From Desulfitobacterium chlororespirans DSM 11544 (GTDB taxonomy: Bacteria > Bacillota > Desulfitobacteriia > Desulfitobacteriales > Desulfitobacteriaceae), in assembly GCF_900143285.1 (NCBI RefSeq), contig NZ_FRDN01000014.1:62001-126000 (forward strand): DNA of 64,000 bases, given 5' to 3'. The notes under the pieces are model-generated. The model ran no database searches and was not told the DNA's origin. It saw nothing but the letters and a program-made list of their open reading frames with translations. Below are positions 25,588 through 35,199 of the stretch, piece by piece; positions within the stretch are counted from its first letter, which is position 1, and each line of letters starts with the position of its first letter. The position numbers and the translations under genes were made by a program.

Positions 25588-27204
25588 CTAGAGAAGTTCA
25601 AGAACTTTATTCCAGACAGGAGTCAGTGAAGTGTTGGCAATAAGGGACACCGGTATGGGATGAGACAGCTCTTGAGCCAAGCGGCTTAAATCGGAAGGAT
25701 GATCCAGCTGATCGATTTTATTCAGTAAGGTAAGACGTGGTTTATGATGACACTCCAACTGCTCCAGAATGTTATGGACCGTATCGGCGCGCTCCAGAGC
25801 TCTGGAGTGGCTGGCATCCAGAACATGAATTAAAACATCGGCATTCTGCACCTCTTCAAGAGTAGCAAGAAAAGCGTGAAGAAGCTGATGGGGCAATTTC
25901 TGAATAAAGCCTACCGTATCACTAAGCAATATCTCCGTCCGTTGATCCAGGCGTATCCCGCGTACGATGGGATCAAGAGTGGCAAAGAGCTTGTCCTCTC
26001 CTTTAACACTCTCCCCCTTGGAACGGGTCTGCTCCATAGCTTTTTGCAAAAAGGTGGTCTTCCCCGCATTGGTATAACCGACTAAAGCGATAAGAGGGAT
26101 GCCGCTTTTTTCTCTTTGCCGCCGCTGGGTCGTACGGGTCTTGCGGATTTCACCCAGTTCATTTTCCAAGAGATTAATTTTCTTTCTTACCCGCCGCTTA
26201 TCCATTTCCAGTTTGGATTCTCCGGGACCACGGGTTCCTACTCCCCCGCCCAGCCGGGAAAGACTGAGTCCCTGACCGGTTAAACGAGGCAGCAGATGCT
26301 TAAGCTGGGCCAATTCCACCTGAAGCTTACCTTCTCTTGATTTGGCCCGCTGGGCAAAGATATCCAGGATCAAAGTGGTGCGGTCCAGCACCTTAACTCC
26401 GGTAGCCTGCTCCAGAGTCCGCAGTTGTACGGGCAAAAGCTCATCGTCACAGATCAGAACATTGGCGCCGCTGTTTTGCAAGTGTTGGGTCATCTCCTGC
26501 AGCTTGCCCTTGCCCAGGTAACTCACCGGGCTCCCGTACCGTTTGGGCTGAAGAAGCTGTCCCACCACCTCAACGCCTGAAGAGTGAGCAAGTTCGGTCA
26601 GCTCAGTCAGCAGCTCAAGTCCCAGCTCCTCTTCCTCCAAAGCGACCAGAAAGGCCTTCTCCTGTTCCGAGACCTTGAGGCTTGGGCTGGCGGGGCGCAA
26701 GCGATAATCGTTAACTGCCCCGTCGTAGGAAAAATTCGCAAATTCCTTAGGGTTTAGGGCCAGGATTTGATAGCCTGAATCTCCTGAAAAGGCGATTTCA
26801 ACGCCGGTAATCTGTCCATTGCTGACCCCGATACTGCACATGCTTTCCAGCCCGGCAGAACTCAGGGCGCTCAGATCCATAGAACTGAGCTGAGGATTGC
26901 CGCTGGGATGGGTATGGAGACAACGCAAACGCCCCGCTTGCCGGGCTGGCAGAGGGGGCAGTTTAACTGCTGCATGCTGTCCGACGGCCACAGCACTGAC
27001 CATTCCCGAGCGATTGATATAAAGAGCGATTTCTTTATTCCAAAGGCTGGTCAGACGACAAATTCCCATTAATAAATCATCATGGATAAGCTCCGGACGA
27101 TCCGTCCGGAGCGAAGTCAAATCCTTGAGTTCTTTGAGCTGGGTTCCGCGGATCCCAGAGATATCACCCAAAATATCCATTTGAACCTCCGCTGTATATG
27201 TCAC
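25588..27204 (-). CDS. hflX: Ribosome-associated GTPase HflX with N-terminal JAMM-like domain
   Basis: HflX binds and splits stalled ribosomes. The GTPase domain shows G1 VGYTNAGKTT, G3 SDTVGF and G4 NKID, preceded by the HflX domain (YLGKGKLQEM, LDRTTLILDIFAQRAKSREG and the GPGESKLE loop). The first 160 residues form an extra domain with Glu58 and HTHPSGNPQLSSMD (His97, His99, Ser107, Asp110), the full JAMM metal-binding set. This extension occurs in other clostridial HflX proteins, so it is a family variant rather than a new fusion. It lies six bases after spoVK and is probably co-transcribed with it. Confidence 0.93.
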   Translation of the reverse strand: MTYTAEVQMDILGDISGIRGTQLKELKDLTSLRTDRPELIHDDLLMGICRLTSLWNKEIALYINRSGMVSAVAVGQHAAVKLPPLPARQAGRLRCLHTHPSGNPQLSSMDLSALSSAGLESMCSIGVSNGQITGVEIAFSGDSGYQILALNPKEFANFSYDGAVNDYRLRPASPSLKVSEQEKAFLVALEEEELGLELLTELTELAHSSGVEVVGQLLQPKRYGSPVSYLGKGKLQEMTQHLQNSGANVLICDDELLPVQLRTLEQATGVKVLDRTTLILDIFAQRAKSREGKLQVELAQLKHLLPRLTGQGLSLSRLGGGVGTRGPGESKLEMDKRRVRKKINLLENELGEIRKTRTTQRRQREKSGIPLIALVGYTNAGKTTFLQKAMEQTRSKGESVKGEDKLFATLDPIVRGIRLDQRTEILLSDTVGFIQKLPHQLLHAFLATLEEVQNADVLIHVLDASHSRALERADTVHNILEQLECHHKPRLTLLNKIDQLDHPSDLSRLAQELSHPIPVSLIANTSLTPVWNKVLELL

Positions 27205-27210
27205 TGTCCG

Positions 27211-28176
27211 TTACTTTAAGTCATCGTCATCCAGATTTAAATCACAGGGCAGAATCCCCATAAGTTCTTCACGGGATGAGGTGGGTTTGGCATAGAGCCG
27301 TACGGCCTGTTTGCGAATAGCTTTCTCAACCATATTGCGTACTAAACGGGCATTACCTGCATAAGGATGGGAATTCAGCACTCCCTGCATCATGAACCGG
27401 AAAACATCACGGGCTTCAGAGGTGAACTGATATTGGCGTGTTTTGAGCATGGAATCGCCGATACTCAGCAGCTCTTCAATGGAATAGTCGGGAAAATCAA
27501 TATGGATGGGAAAGCGGGATCTTAAGCCGGGATTGGTCTGTAAAAACCATTCCATCTCGTGTTTATAACCGGCCAGGATCAGAATAAGCTCATTTTTATG
27601 ATCCTCCATAGCCTTCACCAAGGCATCGATCGCTTCCTTACCAAAATCCTTTTCCCCGCCCCGGGCTAAAGAATAGGCTTCGTCGATAAAGAGAATCCCT
27701 CCCAAAGCCTTTTTAACCATGTCCCGGGTCTTTTGTGCCGTATGACCTATGTATTCCCCCACTAAGTCCGCTCTCTCACACTCAATAATATGCCCTTTTT
27801 GCAGAACATCCATTTCCTTAAAGAGTCTGCCGATTAAACGGGCCACCGTGGTTTTGCCTGTTCCCGGATTGCCCCGGAAAATCATATGGAGAACCAAGGG
27901 CTCCGCCACTAATTTTTCCCGTGTTCTTCTCTTTTGGATCTCTATGTAAGCCTGAATCTCGTGGATGAGACGTTTGACTGTGCTTAAGCCAACAAGGGCA
28001 TTGAGTTCAGCGATAATCTCAGCCATGGTACCGTTTTCCGATGAATGATGAGCAGCCTTGCGTCCACGGGATAATTCAGAAGATGAATCCACGATGGCCG
28101 CATTTCTCTCAGTCCGTGGTGTTTGGACGATCGGAGCCTGATTCTTTTCACTCGGAAAGGTAATGCGTATTCCCAT
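27211..28176 (-). CDS. spoVK: Stage V sporulation protein K, AAA+ ATPase
   Basis: AAA+ protein of the SpoVK/CbbX family, required for spore maturation in Bacillus. After a poorly conserved N-terminal 50 residues come LNALVGLSTVKRLI, Walker A FRGNPGTGKTTVAR, ADLVGEYIGHTAQKT, Walker B GGILFIDEAYSLARG and sensor region LILAGYKHEME. The arginine-rich PGLRSRFP follows. ATG 28176 is chosen over GTG 28188 because GGGAGGTG is the right distance ahead. It precedes hflX directly on the minus strand. Confidence 0.9.
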   Translation of the reverse strand: MGIRITFPSEKNQAPIVQTPRTERNAAIVDSSSELSRGRKAAHHSSENGTMAEIIAELNALVGLSTVKRLIHEIQAYIEIQKRRTREKLVAEPLVLHMIFRGNPGTGKTTVARLIGRLFKEMDVLQKGHIIECERADLVGEYIGHTAQKTRDMVKKALGGILFIDEAYSLARGGEKDFGKEAIDALVKAMEDHKNELILILAGYKHEMEWFLQTNPGLRSRFPIHIDFPDYSIEELLSIGDSMLKTRQYQFTSEARDVFRFMMQGVLNSHPYAGNARLVRNMVEKAIRKQAVRLYAKPTSSREELMGILPCDLNLDDDDLK

Positions 28177-28243
28177 AAGATGTGACACCTCCCGTCTTTA
28201 CTACTATACGCAGCAAGACGGGAAAGGTGCCTTAATTATTAGC

Positions 28244-30076
28244 TCATTTTGCGCTGTTGGAGGCCAGGGATTTAGCATAGCGGACACGGGCATTCTTGTC
28301 GAGGTGCTTTTTCCGCAAGCGAACGCTCTTCGGTGTGATCTCCACCAGCTCATCATCATCAATATATTCCAAGGCCTGCTCCAAGGTAAAGACTTTTGCT
28401 TTCTCTAAACGAAGGGCTTCCTCAGAGTTGCTGGCACGCATATTGGTAACATGTTTTTTTCTGGCCACATTGACTTCGATGTCCTGTTCCCGGTTGCTTT
28501 CCCCCACAATCATGCCTTCATAAATCTTGGTACCGGGGTCAATAAAGATGATGCCCCGTTCTTGAGCGGAATGCAGCCCATAGGTTGTCGCCTCGCCGGT
28601 CTCAAACGCGATCAAAACCCCCCGGCTTCTACCCGGTATTTCGCCTTTATAGGGCTCATAACCGTGGAAAACATGGCTCATGATCCCTTCCCCCCGGGTT
28701 TCGGTCAGGAAATCCCCCCGAAAGCCGATCAGCCCCCGAGCGGGAACTTTGAATTCCACCCGCATCTGGGTCTGGGAAATATGGGCCATATTGATCATTT
28801 CCGCTTTCCGTTTCCCCAGCAATTCAATGACCGTTCCCATAGCGGTTTCCGGAATATCACAGATAAGATACTCAATCGGTTCACATTTCTCCCCGTCAAT
28901 CATCTTATAGATCACCTCGGGCTTGGAAACCTGAAGCTCATAGCCTTCCCTGCGCATATTCTCAATTAAAATGGATAGATGGAGCTCCCCCCGGCCGGAT
29001 ACCTTAAAGGAATCGGCCGAATCTGTTTCTTCCACACGAAGGCTCACATTGGTCTCGATCTCTTTGAATAAGCGCTCCCTTAATTTACGGGAGGTTACAA
29101 ATTCCCCTTCCAGTCCGGCAAAAGGGCTGTTATTAACAATAAAATTCATATTCAAAGTGGGTTCATCCACTTCAATCACCGGCAGAGCTTCCGGATTATT
29201 GGCATCGGCTACGGTTTCCCCGATATTGGCAGTGGTCAAGCCGGTAAGGGCCACGATCTCTCCAGCCTCTGCCTCGGGCACATCGATACGTTTCAACCCT
29301 TCATAGGTATAGACCTTGCCGATTTTAGCCCGCTCCAAAACACCATCCCGTTTGATCAGGGTGATACTTTCTCCCTGGTGGACCTTGCCGCGGACAATGC
29401 GGCCGATCACGATCTTGCCTACATAGTCGTCATAATCAAGGGTCGTAACCAGGAGCTGCAGAGGGGCTTCCACATCCACATTGGGAGCGGGAATATGCTC
29501 CAGCACCACACTGAAAAGGGGTTCCAGGCTATCGGTGAGTTGGTCGGGATCCAGTCCGGCCAACCCATCCCGGGCCGAAGCGTAGACCACGGGAAAATCC
29601 AGTTGCTCCTCATCGGCACCTAATTCGATAAATAAGTCCAGGACCTCATCCACCACTTCAGCAGGACGAGCATCAGGACGGTCAATCTTATTAATCACGA
29701 CGATGGGAACAAGCTTCAGCTCCAAAGCTTTTCTTAACACAAAGCGTGTTTGGGGCATGGGCCCTTCAAAGGAATCCACAATCAGGAGCACCCCGTTCAC
29801 CATCTTCAAGACCCGTTCCACTTCACCGCCAAAATCGGCATGACCTGGTGTATCCACAATATTGATTTTTGTATCCAACCAATTAACCGCTGTATTCTTG
29901 GAGAGAATAGTAATCCCTCTCTCCCGTTCCAGGTCATTGGAGTCCATAACCCGCTCCATAACATTTTGATTGGCGCGGAAGGTTCCGCTTTGTCTGAGCA
30001 TTGCATCAACTAGGGTTGTTTTGCCATGGTCAACGTGAGCGATGATGGCGATATTACGAATATTCATTGATTTCAT
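28244..30076 (-). CDS. typA: GTP-binding protein TypA/BipA
   Basis: Translational GTPase related to EF-G that helps 50S assembly and stress adaptation. It begins with [20 protein letters not shown] (G1), then [11 protein letters not shown] (G2), [12 protein letters not shown] (G3) and [12 protein letters not shown] (G4), with domains II, III, V and the BipA C-terminal domain following. The length is about 610 aa. I prefer ATG 30076, with AAAGGG nine bases upstream. The long structured repeat at 30228-30895 lies just upstream, so the promoter is either in the 150-base gap or inside that repeat. Confidence 0.95.
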   Translation of the reverse strand: MKSMNIRNIAIIAHVDHGKTTLVDAMLRQSGTFRANQNVMERVMDSNDLERERGITILSKNTAVNWLDTKINIVDTPGHADFGGEVERVLKMVNGVLLIVDSFEGPMPQTRFVLRKALELKLVPIVVINKIDRPDARPAEVVDEVLDLFIELGADEEQLDFPVVYASARDGLAGLDPDQLTDSLEPLFSVVLEHIPAPNVDVEAPLQLLVTTLDYDDYVGKIVIGRIVRGKVHQGESITLIKRDGVLERAKIGKVYTYEGLKRIDVPEAEAGEIVALTGLTTANIGETVADANNPEALPVIEVDEPTLNMNFIVNNSPFAGLEGEFVTSRKLRERLFKEIETNVSLRVEETDSADSFKVSGRGELHLSILIENMRREGYELQVSKPEVIYKMIDGEKCEPIEYLICDIPETAMGTVIELLGKRKAEMINMAHISQTQMRVEFKVPARGLIGFRGDFLTETRGEGIMSHVFHGYEPYKGEIPGRSRGVLIAFETGEATTYGLHSAQERGIIFIDPGTKIYEGMIVGESNREQDIEVNVARKKHVTNMRASNSEEALRLEKAKVFTLEQALEYIDDDELVEITPKSVRLRKKHLDKNARVRYAKSLASNSAK

Positions 30077-30227
30077 TAAGAATTTCCCTTTCATGAATAA
30101 ATTACACTATCCTTAAATATACCATGCCTTTATTATCTCTACAATAAATTATTTTTAGTTATATTTTCCGCGTTAGGCTGAAGCTGACAGTGAAAAAAGG
30201 TCTGAAAGCTCGGTTCGCTGGGCCGGA

Positions 30228-30895
30228 GTCTCCAGGATTTTGCTTTACTACCGGTCGCTCAATAAGCTGCGCGGACAAAACTAACGCTCAAAGCTCTCCG
30301 CTCCGAAAGGTCCCCGGCTAAATCGGCTCCTGCCTCATAGCCGGTTGGAAACGTCCTGTTTCCAACCTTTCTCCGCTGCGTGCTTTTCGCGAAGTTTTGT
30401 TTCCGCTCTCTTAAACTCGCTCCCTTGTGTAAGGCAAAATCCTTGGGCTGCTTTTCGAGCCTGTGCATGCAGGGCGTTGTAGGAAATGTCGGGGAAGATC
30501 GCCTGACCTGAGCCGCTTTTTCCGTCTTTACCGACGCCGCTTAAGCGGCAAGGTCGGCGCCCCTGAGAAAGGCTATGAGGGCTAAGAAAGACCCTGAAGC
30601 TAAACCCAGGAAGTCCCCGCAAAAGGCCCCGGAACCCCAAAGAAAAACCTAAAGAGACCTGCAAGACGTAGCTTTAGGCACAAAAGCGAAACGGATTTAG
30701 CGGAGGGGCGGTCGGGTGAACGAGGCTTTCTTAACTTAGCGGAGCCACGGTTCACCTCAGGTATTACCCAGAGGTTTGGCGGAGCTGTTAAGAAAGCGAG
30801 TTGGCCAGCCCTGGAGCTATGGAGTTCGCGTTGTGCGTAAAGCTACGCGACCCGAGCAATGCTTTCTATGCTTCAGATACCGCTTAACCCACCGC
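30228..30895. repeat. Long structured non-coding repeat, copy A
   Basis: About 670 bp, related over its full length to copy B at 40942-41752, in the same orientation. Between copies, identical blocks alternate with variable hairpins. Main shared stems here are: 30232-30248 with 30429-30446 (closing the first ~215 nt); GGTTGGAAAC/GTTTCCAACC at 30343-30367 (10 bp, five-base loop); CCGAC 30531-30535 with GTCGG 30553-30557; CTTTCTTAAC 30726-30735 with GTTAAGAAAG 30787-30796; and GTAGCTTTA 30668-30676 with TAAAGCTAC 30838-30846. Reading frames are open on both strands in patches, but frame is not kept between copies because indels are not multiples of three. It lies between the hfq terminator and the typA start. 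No transposase and no clear terminal repeats are present. A large structured RNA is the leading explanation. Confidence 0.85.
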
Positions 30896-30913
30896 CAGCA
30901 AACCTGAAACACG

Positions 30914-30941
30914 AAAAAAGCCTGATGGGAATCAGGCTTTG
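30914..30941 (-). terminator. Rho-independent terminator of hfq
   Basis: AAAGCCTGAT and ATCAGGCTTT form a ten-base stem with a four-base loop, 17 bases after the hfq stop. On the minus strand it ends in CTTTTTTCG. Confidence 0.85.
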
Positions 30942-30957
30942 TATATTGACCTTATTC

Positions 30958-31209
30958 TTAACGTTCCTCTGCCGAGGCCTGGGAAGCAGCGACCAAATTA
31001 ATAGGACGAAGCGGCATGACGGTTGAAATAGCATGTTTGTAGACCATTTGCTGTTTACCTTCGAATTCAATGACCACTGTAAAATTATCAAATCCGCGGA
31101 CCAGACCTTTTAATTGAAAGCCATTCACTAAGTAAATCGTGACCGGCATATTCTCTTTTCGGACTTGGTTTAAAAAGGTATCCTGTAAATTGATGGGCGC
31201 TTTATTCAT
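30958..31209 (-). CDS. hfq: RNA chaperone Hfq
   Basis: An 83-aa Sm-like protein forming hexameric rings that bind U-rich and A-rich RNA. Sm1 ([28 protein letters not shown]) and Sm2 ([11 protein letters not shown], the YKHA box) are intact, and the N-terminal Gln in LQDTFLN is present. A short C-terminal tail rich in Ala/Ser follows. It is downstream of miaA on the same strand, the classic miaA-hfq pair, and is ended by a strong terminator. The structured repeat lies just beyond that terminator. Confidence 0.95.
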   Translation of the reverse strand: MNKAPINLQDTFLNQVRKENMPVTIYLVNGFQLKGLVRGFDNFTVVIEFEGKQQMVYKHAISTVMPLRPINLVAASQASAEER

Positions 31210-31243
31210 TTTTTTCCCTCCACCACCATCTATTTCTATTTTC

Positions 31244-32188
31244 CTATTCTACACGACTTTCCATCCCACTGCAAGTGCCAATCAAAGATTCAAGAATATT
31301 TGTCAAATTCCCGCTGTAAGTATCATACCAAACCACCCGCGGATCCCTGCGGAACCAAGTGAGCTGACGCTTGGCAAAATGCCGGGTATCCCTTTGAAAA
31401 ATTCTCATCATCTCCGGAAGGGTTACCTTACCATAAAGATAGAGTAAAGCGTGCCGGTAACCAATGCTTTGCAAAGGCTTAAGTTTTGGGGAATAGCCTT
31501 CTTTGATTAAATTGTGGGTTTCCTCGATCAGCCCCGCGGCCACCATCTGTTCACAACGGCGATTGATGCGCTCATAAATGATTTCCCTTGGTGCAGTTAG
31601 TCCTACATAGAGAAGCGAAGGTGGCAAAGGCGGATAATTCATGTCTTGATTGCCGCGGATTTCGGAAAAGGGCTTACCGGTTAATTGACACATTTCCAGG
31701 GCCCGGATAATCCGGACCGTATCATTGAGATGGAGACGCTGGGCACTGAGAGGATCCCTTTTGGCCAGCTCCCGGTGCAGAGCCTCTTTCCCTTGTTCAG
31801 AGAGAAAGGCGGTCCAGAAGCTGCGGATAGACTCTGAGCCGTGCTCGGCAAATTGGAAAGGGTCGATTAAAGAGCGGATGTAAAGACCTGTCCCGCCGAC
31901 AACAATCGGCACCTTGCCCCGGCTTTGGATATCCTGGATAGATTGATTGGCCAAAGTCTGGAACTGAGCCACTGTGAATGGTTCAGCCGGATCCAAAGCG
32001 TCCAGCAGATAATGGGGTACATTGCCTTGTTCGGCCAAAGTTGGCTTGGCTGACCCAATATCCAGTTTGCGATAGACCTGAACGGAGTCCCCGGAGATAA
32101 TCTCACCCTGGAGAGCTTGGGCAAGGGCAACCCCAAGAGCTGTCTTGCCTACGGCTGTAGGTCCTACAATGATGATCAAGGGTTTCAT
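31244..32188 (-). CDS. miaA: tRNA dimethylallyltransferase
   Basis: Adds a dimethylallyl group to A37 of tRNAs reading UNN codons, the first step of the ms2i6A modification completed by MiaB, also in this window. Walker [37 protein letters not shown] and the [12 protein letters not shown] box are characteristic. The length of 314 aa is normal. Its start overlaps the stop of the preceding methyltransferase gene by four bases (ATGA), so translation is coupled. hfq follows. Confidence 0.95.
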   Translation of the reverse strand: MKPLIIIVGPTAVGKTALGVALAQALQGEIISGDSVQVYRKLDIGSAKPTLAEQGNVPHYLLDALDPAEPFTVAQFQTLANQSIQDIQSRGKVPIVVGGTGLYIRSLIDPFQFAEHGSESIRSFWTAFLSEQGKEALHRELAKRDPLSAQRLHLNDTVRIIRALEMCQLTGKPFSEIRGNQDMNYPPLPPSLLYVGLTAPREIIYERINRRCEQMVAAGLIEETHNLIKEGYSPKLKPLQSIGYRHALLYLYGKVTLPEMMRIFQRDTRHFAKRQLTWFRRDPRVVWYDTYSGNLTNILESLIGTCSGMESRVE

Positions 32189-33024
32189 GAACCGGCTCCT
32201 TCTTTGTGGATTATCCCATAGTCTACATGACTATAGTTCCCCCCTTCTTGAATTGCAAACCCTAAGCGGCTGAATTCCCGGCTTGCTTTCCGCTCTTTCA
32301 GCACCACCCGTCTTTTGGCTACACGGCAGGCTTCGACAACAGTTTCACCCTGTAAGGAGCCCGAATTGGCAACCTCATGCAAAGGGCGGATGGAGGCGCT
32401 TTTTTCCCTGGTGTGGCGAAACATGGGGTCAAAGTAGACCACATCGGCAAAGGCGGTCGGATAGCCGGTCAGCAGTTCAAGATGGTTACCCCACAGAACC
32501 TCAATGCGCTGAGCCGCTTCAGCCAAGGCCTGCCAGGCTTTGACTTTGTCCGGGTTTTGGACGCGGGGATACTCCCCCTGCGCCAGGGACTTTAACCCGT
32601 CCTTCACCAGAGCTGCTAAAATGGGCGAATGTTCTATGCCGATGACCTTACCCTGAGCTCCGACTTGAGCAGCAGCTACCAAAGCATCCGTTCCCAAACC
32701 GAATGTGGCATCTAAAAAGACATCCCCTGCCTGGAGGTCAACGGCCTCCAGAAAACGATCCCCTTCTCCTCTAATGATTTGCATAACCCGCAGCAAGGCC
32801 ATACTGGGATGAAAATGCAAAGGATGGTCCCCTGCTTCCAGATAGATTCCTTTGCGGGTAATGTGGAGGATCGGATAAGGCGGCTCCTCAACCGCCCCGG
32901 CCAGGGACTTCGGGGAGGAAGTCAGTAAGGTAATGCCGGGTTGTTCAGAAAACCAAAGAGATTTTTTCTGCAAATCCGGATCCCTGGGATGGGTGATGTT
33001 AACGATGACCGTCGCGTGGTTCAT
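32185..33024 (-). CDS. Class I SAM-dependent methyltransferase, RsmJ-like
   Basis: A 279-aa methyltransferase. Motif I is VFLDATFGLGTDALVAA, motif II VIGIEHSP, and motif IV VVYFDPMFRHTREKSA. The DPM-[FY]-x-H element followed by K-S is typical of RsmJ, which methylates G1516 of 16S rRNA. The first 90 residues are an added N-terminal domain not seen in the short RsmJ forms, beginning ATVIVNITHPRDPDLQ. It sits in a coupled run mutL - this gene - miaA, with only 12 bases from the mutL stop and four bases of overlap with miaA. A role in RNA methylation is likely; the exact target is not shown. Confidence 0.8.
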   Translation of the reverse strand: MNHATVIVNITHPRDPDLQKKSLWFSEQPGITLLTSSPKSLAGAVEEPPYPILHITRKGIYLEAGDHPLHFHPSMALLRVMQIIRGEGDRFLEAVDLQAGDVFLDATFGLGTDALVAAAQVGAQGKVIGIEHSPILAALVKDGLKSLAQGEYPRVQNPDKVKAWQALAEAAQRIEVLWGNHLELLTGYPTAFADVVYFDPMFRHTREKSASIRPLHEVANSGSLQGETVVEACRVAKRRVVLKERKASREFSRLGFAIQEGGNYSHVDYGIIHKEGAGS

Positions 33025-33036
33025 TGCCTGCTGCTC

Positions 33037-35199
33037 CTAACTACGATAAAAGCGGTGTTCCAGCTCTTCTTTAGTGAGTTGAATCATGGTGGGCCGGCCA
33101 TGGGGACAGGTATAGGGATTCAGAGTCTTACTCAATTGAACAATCAACTGCTCCATTTCAAACAGGGTCAGGTTCTCTTTGGCCTTAATGGATGCTTTGC
33201 AGGCCAGCATATAGATCCACTCCTCCAACAATTTATCCATAGTGGGGGGAATGTGATTGAGCATGACCTGGTCGAGAAAGTCCCGCAGGAGATGCTCTCC
33301 CTGGTAGGGGCCGCTATAGGCCGGGATGCCGCGCAGGAGATAGGTTCGTGTCCCAAAGTGCTCAAGGATGAATCCCATATCGTTGAGCAGCAGAAAATGC
33401 TCCAGCAGAGCCTCTTCTTCCCCAGGTGTAAATTCCATGGTCAGGGGAATCAAGAGCATTTGGCTGTTGCCGGGATTTTTTTGGTGTTCTGCCAGCAGGC
33501 GTTCGTAATTAATGCGCTCATGGGCGGCATGCTGATCGAAGATAACCAGCTGATCACCCTCTGCAGCCAGGATATAGGTATTAAAAACCTGCCCGACGGG
33601 CCGCAAAGCCAAAAGAGGACTCTGCTCCTTGATTTCATCGGTGATTTCATAGTTCTCTTCGGCAACGGATAGTTCCAGCTCAGCGGTTGACCCTGCCCCC
33701 ACCTCTTCTTCCTCCAAATGAGCATCAGCTCTCCCAAAAGTATCGGATCCTGAAAAAATATCAGATTCTAAAGAAAGAATAGGCTCTAAAGAAAGATTAG
33801 GTTCTAACGTATCAGCTTTCAGAGGGGTGACTTGAAAAGGTTCCTGAGACTCAAGAAAGATTTTGTGCTCACTAACCGGCCGCGCTTCCTGAGGATTTAA
33901 GTTCTTGATGGGGAGCTTTGCTGTCCCAGCAAACTCATGCGCCTTAAGTTCATGGCCCGTCTTAAATTCATTGTCTGCATTCAACTCATAATCCCTTTGC
34001 GAAGCGGAAAGCCCTTTTACCAACCCTAAGGGTGGGAGGTTAGAGTGTTTGTAAGGTATGGGGATAGTTTTGCCCTGAGACGGGCTGTGAGGGCTTTTAG
34101 AGGCAAAATTGAGGGCCGCCTGAACAGGCCTGTCCCCGTTGTCACCGCTGGGAAGCGATTCTTTATAGGATGGGGAGTTCTTGACCTTGACAAAGGGTGC
34201 GATAGGACGGGCCTGGAGAAGGGTCCTGCGAACTCCCTCGGCAATAAACTCCATAAGTTCTTTCTCTTTGTGAAAGCGGATTTCCATTTTGGTGGGATGA
34301 ACATTGACATCGTATTCATGGGGCGGGATATGCAGCTTCAAGATGGTGATGGGATAAAGCTTAGCGGGAATCAAGGTGTGATACCCTTCGGAAATAGCAC
34401 GGCTGATGCTGTTGGAACGGATAATCCGCTCATTGACGATCAGGGTCTCCCCTTGTTTGGTGGAACGAACCAGATCCGGCGGACTGATATAACCCTCCAG
34501 CTGCCAATCCCCCAGGGAGCAGGACAGGGGCAGGAGACGGCGGGCCGTAGCTTGGCCAAGAACTGCCCCGATGCTCTCCAGCAGATTGCCTTTGCCCGGG
34601 GTTTGCAGGACAAGGATTTTCGGATGCTTCAGGGTAAAGGAAACATCAGGCCGTGCCAAGGAAAGCCGCCCGATAAGATCAGAAATTTGGCCAAATTCCG
34701 TGTTTTTGGATTTCAGGAATTTCCGCCGGGCGGGCGTATTATAAAACAGATCATCGACGGTAATGGTGGTTCCCGGCGGACAGCCGGTTTCGGAGAACTC
34801 CAGCTGCTCTCCCCCTTGAATCCGCAATACCCGCCCGGAAATTTCCTCAGGGGGACGGCTGATGATTTCCAGCCTGGAAACGGAGGCAATGCTGGGTAAA
34901 GCTTCCCCGCGGAAACCAAGGGTGCGTAAACGGTTCAAATCATCAATGGTGCGGATTTTGCTGGTGGCATGACGGAGAACGGTCAGGGGCAGATCCTCGG
35001 CAGATATGCCCTGGCCGTTATCCTGGACCCTGATCCTTTCCACCCCGCTTCCCTCAATGATCACTTCGATTTGAGTAGCCTGGGCATCCAGAGCGTTTTC
35101 AATCAGCTCCTTTACCACGGAAACAGGGCGCTCCACCACTTCACCGGCGGCGATTTGATTGGCGGCTTGTATATCAAGGATGTGGATTTTAGCGGTCAA
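33037..35199 (-). CDS. mutL: DNA mismatch repair protein MutL
   Basis: GHKL ATPase of mismatch repair, 720 aa. The N-terminal motifs are IAAGEVVERPVSVVKELIENALDA, DNGQGI, RHATSKI and GFRGEALPSIASVS. After a long variable linker (about residues 330-520), the C-terminal domain has the endonuclease motif DQHAAHERINYE (D-Q-H-A-x2-E-x4-E, near residue 553), ACKASIKA and CPHGRPTMI, so this MutL should nick DNA, as in organisms lacking MutH. Its start overlaps the upstream deacetylase-like gene by four bases. mutS lies two genes upstream in the same direction. Confidence 0.95.
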   Translation of the reverse strand: MTAKIHILDIQAANQIAAGEVVERPVSVVKELIENALDAQATQIEVIIEGSGVERIRVQDNGQGISAEDLPLTVLRHATSKIRTIDDLNRLRTLGFRGEALPSIASVSRLEIISRPPEEISGRVLRIQGGEQLEFSETGCPPGTTITVDDLFYNTPARRKFLKSKNTEFGQISDLIGRLSLARPDVSFTLKHPKILVLQTPGKGNLLESIGAVLGQATARRLLPLSCSLGDWQLEGYISPPDLVRSTKQGETLIVNERIIRSNSISRAISEGYHTLIPAKLYPITILKLHIPPHEYDVNVHPTKMEIRFHKEKELMEFIAEGVRRTLLQARPIAPFVKVKNSPSYKESLPSGDNGDRPVQAALNFASKSPHSPSQGKTIPIPYKHSNLPPLGLVKGLSASQRDYELNADNEFKTGHELKAHEFAGTAKLPIKNLNPQEARPVSEHKIFLESQEPFQVTPLKADTLEPNLSLEPILSLESDIFSGSDTFGRADAHLEEEEVGAGSTAELELSVAEENYEITDEIKEQSPLLALRPVGQVFNTYILAAEGDQLVIFDQHAAHERINYERLLAEHQKNPGNSQMLLIPLTMEFTPGEEEALLEHFLLLNDMGFILEHFGTRTYLLRGIPAYSGPYQGEHLLRDFLDQVMLNHIPPTMDKLLEEWIYMLACKASIKAKENLTLFEMEQLIVQLSKTLNPYTCPHGRPTMIQLTKEELEHRFYRS

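Noticed and set aside
30228-30895. Group II intron or group I intron remnant
   Set aside because: No 5' GUGYG start, no domain V-like 34-nt hairpin with the AGC triad, no intron-encoded protein, and it lies between genes rather than within one. A group I core was not recognisable either, though I could not run a covariance search.
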